A DNA stretch of 33,794 nucleotides from assembly GCA_013288645.1 (NCBI GenBank), contig JABDBL010000027.1:1-33794 (forward strand), read 5' to 3'. Position numbers and translations under genes: made by a program. Shown piece by piece: positions 32,713-33,794 of this stretch. Within the stretch, counting starts at the first letter, position 1. Each line of letters begins with the position of its first letter. The DNA comes from Candidatus Melainabacteria bacterium. GTDB taxonomy: Bacteria > Cyanobacteriota > Vampirovibrionia > Obscuribacterales > Obscuribacteraceae. The notes below the pieces were generated by a model, which saw only the letters and a list, made by a program, of their open reading frames with translations, searched no databases and was not told where the DNA came from.

Positions 32713-33794
32713 ATGAAAGCTGTCATTATGGCTGGTGGATCAGGAACAAGGCTTAGACCACTGACAAGCACGTTACCAAAGCCGATGGTACCAGTGGTAA
32801 ACAAGCCATTGGCTGAGCACATAGTTAATCTATTAAAGGATCAAGGCTTTAAGGATCTCGTTTTTACTCTCCATTATTTGCCCCAAGTAATACGTGATTA
32901 TTTTGGCAACGGCTCTGCTTTCGGGACAAAAATAAGCTACTCTATTGAAGAAGGCAGCCCACTAGGCACCGCCGGCTGTGTTAAAGCCATTCAAGACAAA
33001 TTAGATTCAACATTTGTTGTTATCTCCGGCGATAGTCTTACCGATATTGATTTGCAGGCAGCAGTTCGCTATCACAAAGAAAAGAAAAGCAAAGCTACGA
33101 TCATCCTTAAGCGCGTTGAGAATCCAATTGAATATGGCGTAGTGATTACCGATGCTGACTCACGCATTCAAAGATTTGTAGAAAAACCAAGCGCTAGTGA
33201 AATATTTTCAGACACCGTCAATACAGGCATATATATTTTAGAGCCAGAAGTTTTACTTTACGTAGTAATGGGACGTGAGCAGGATTTTGCACAGGATCTC
33301 TTTCCTTTACTACTTCTGCGCAATGAGCCTATCTACGGTTATGTAGCAAATGGCTATTGGTGTGATATCGGCAATTTGCCAGTTTATAGACAAGCACATT
33401 TAGATGCACTAGATGGCAAAATAAAATTACACATTGACTTGCCACAAATTAAGCCCGGTGTGTGGGTAGGTGAAGGAACTCAAATAGACTCCACTGTTAT
33501 TCTACAAGCTCCGACAATTATTGGTCGCAATTGTCGCATTGGTAGAGAAACTGTGATTGAACCACATACCGTTATTGGTGATAATGTTTTGATTCAGGAA
33601 AAGGTATTATTAAGACGACCAATTATTTGGTCAAATACTTATATCGGCAATCAAAGTGCTCTTAAGGCTTGTATAGTTTGTAGCAAAGCTACAATACATA
33701 ACTCAGCGCAGATACTTGAGGGAGCCATTATCGGCGCCAACTCTTCAGTTGGACAAGAAGCACAAATCAATCCTGATGTGCGCCTCTGGCCAGA
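32713..33794 (+). CDS. Sugar-nucleotide pyrophosphorylase (mannose-1-phosphate guanylyltransferase-like), cut by window end
   Basis: The first ~360 residues are present and the frame is open to the window edge. The nucleotidyltransferase domain has the signature MKAVIMAGGSGTRLRPLTS...PKPMVPV, followed by GSPLGTAGCV, the metal-binding GDSL (VISGDSLTDIDL), FVEKP and NGYWCDIGNLPVY. From about residue 250 hexapeptide repeats (VWVGEGTQIDSTVIL, TIIGRNCRIGRE, HTVIGDNVLIQE, AIIGANSSVG) form a left-handed beta-helix. Cyanobacterial relatives of this build continue into a phosphomannomutase-like domain (~840 residues in all), and the missing part may contain it. The ATG has GAGGAG 7 nt upstream. It probably makes GDP-mannose or a related donor for the preceding glycosyltransferase. 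Confidence 0.88.
   Translation, partial: MKAVIMAGGSGTRLRPLTSTLPKPMVPVVNKPLAEHIVNLLKDQGFKDLVFTLHYLPQVIRDYFGNGSAFGTKISYSIEEGSPLGTAGCVKAIQDKLDSTFVVISGDSLTDIDLQAAVRYHKEKKSKATIILKRVENPIEYGVVITDADSRIQRFVEKPSASEIFSDTVNTGIYILEPEVLLYVVMGREQDFAQDLFPLLLLRNEPIYGYVANGYWCDIGNLPVYRQAHLDALDGKIKLHIDLPQIKPGVWVGEGTQIDSTVILQAPTIIGRNCRIGRETVIEPHTVIGDNVLIQEKVLLRRPIIWSNTYIGNQSALKACIVCSKATIHNSAQILEGAIIGANSSVGQEAQINPDVRLWP

Overview
The window is a gene-dense, AT-rich stretch (roughly 40% GC by eye) of a bacterial chromosome. It carries mostly core metabolism and information-processing genes. I see no rRNA, CRISPR array, insertion sequence, integrase or phage gene, and no stretch longer than about 300 bases without a gene. 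A CMP-Kdo-type cytidylyltransferase (kdsB) implies a Gram-negative envelope. The cyanobacteria-like PurA, the phasin-like protein, the type of mannose-1-phosphate guanylyltransferase and the many TPR proteins suggest a non-photosynthetic relative of Cyanobacteria (Vampirovibrionia/'Melainabacteria'). That placement is an inference from remembered sequence resemblance, not a search.

Layout. 1-2.7 kb: truncated threonine dehydratase (-), a small zinc-ribbon protein (-), a secreted TPR protein (+) and an unrecognised 292-aa protein (-). 2.9-3.9 kb: corA (+). 8.4-4.0 kb (-): an AI-2E/PerM-type permease, then a tight cluster gatC-pyrG-triple YbjQ-domain protein. 8.6-10.1 kb: an APC amino-acid permease (+). 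15.1-10.1 kb (-): an alkaline-phosphatase-superfamily protein with apparently degenerate metal ligands, polA, and an ArsR-type regulator. 15.2-15.7 kb: phasin-like gene (+), whose stop codon overlaps that of bioD. 17.7-15.7 kb (-): purA-bioD. 17.9-20.1 kb (+): a DNA polymerase III delta-prime-like gene and a membrane-anchored TPR protein. 22.6-20.2 kb (-): a tight cluster dnaJ/cbpA-like-kdsB-histidine phosphatase. 22.8-23.2 kb: small secreted protein (+). 25.9-23.2 kb (-): the conserved block rpmG-tRNA(Trp)-secE-nusG-rplK-rplA, with a candidate L1-binding leader before rplK and without rplJ/rplL afterwards. 26.1-30.3 kb (+): peptide/solute ABC transporter genes (binding protein and two permeases, no ATPases) and a secreted protein. 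30.4-33.8 kb (+): gpsA, a GT4 glycosyltransferase, and a nucleotidyltransferase with a left-handed beta-helix that is cut by the window end.

How the genes work together. Several groups are functionally coherent: translation and secretion (rpmG to rplA), nucleotide synthesis (pyrG, purA), envelope glycans and lipids (kdsB, gpsA, the glycosyltransferase, the sugar-nucleotide pyrophosphorylase), and uptake (corA, the APC permease, the Opp-like system). No obvious new defence or biosynthetic system stands out. The most interesting signals are degenerate or altered catalytic motifs (the PafA-like protein, PurA, BioD, PolA, KdsB), the triple-YbjQ membrane protein next to pyrG, and several candidate regulatory structures (rplK leader, two inverted repeats before purA, a terminator and promoter before rpmG). 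Start codons were moved from the longest open frame where a Shine-Dalgarno site or signal peptide decided the issue.
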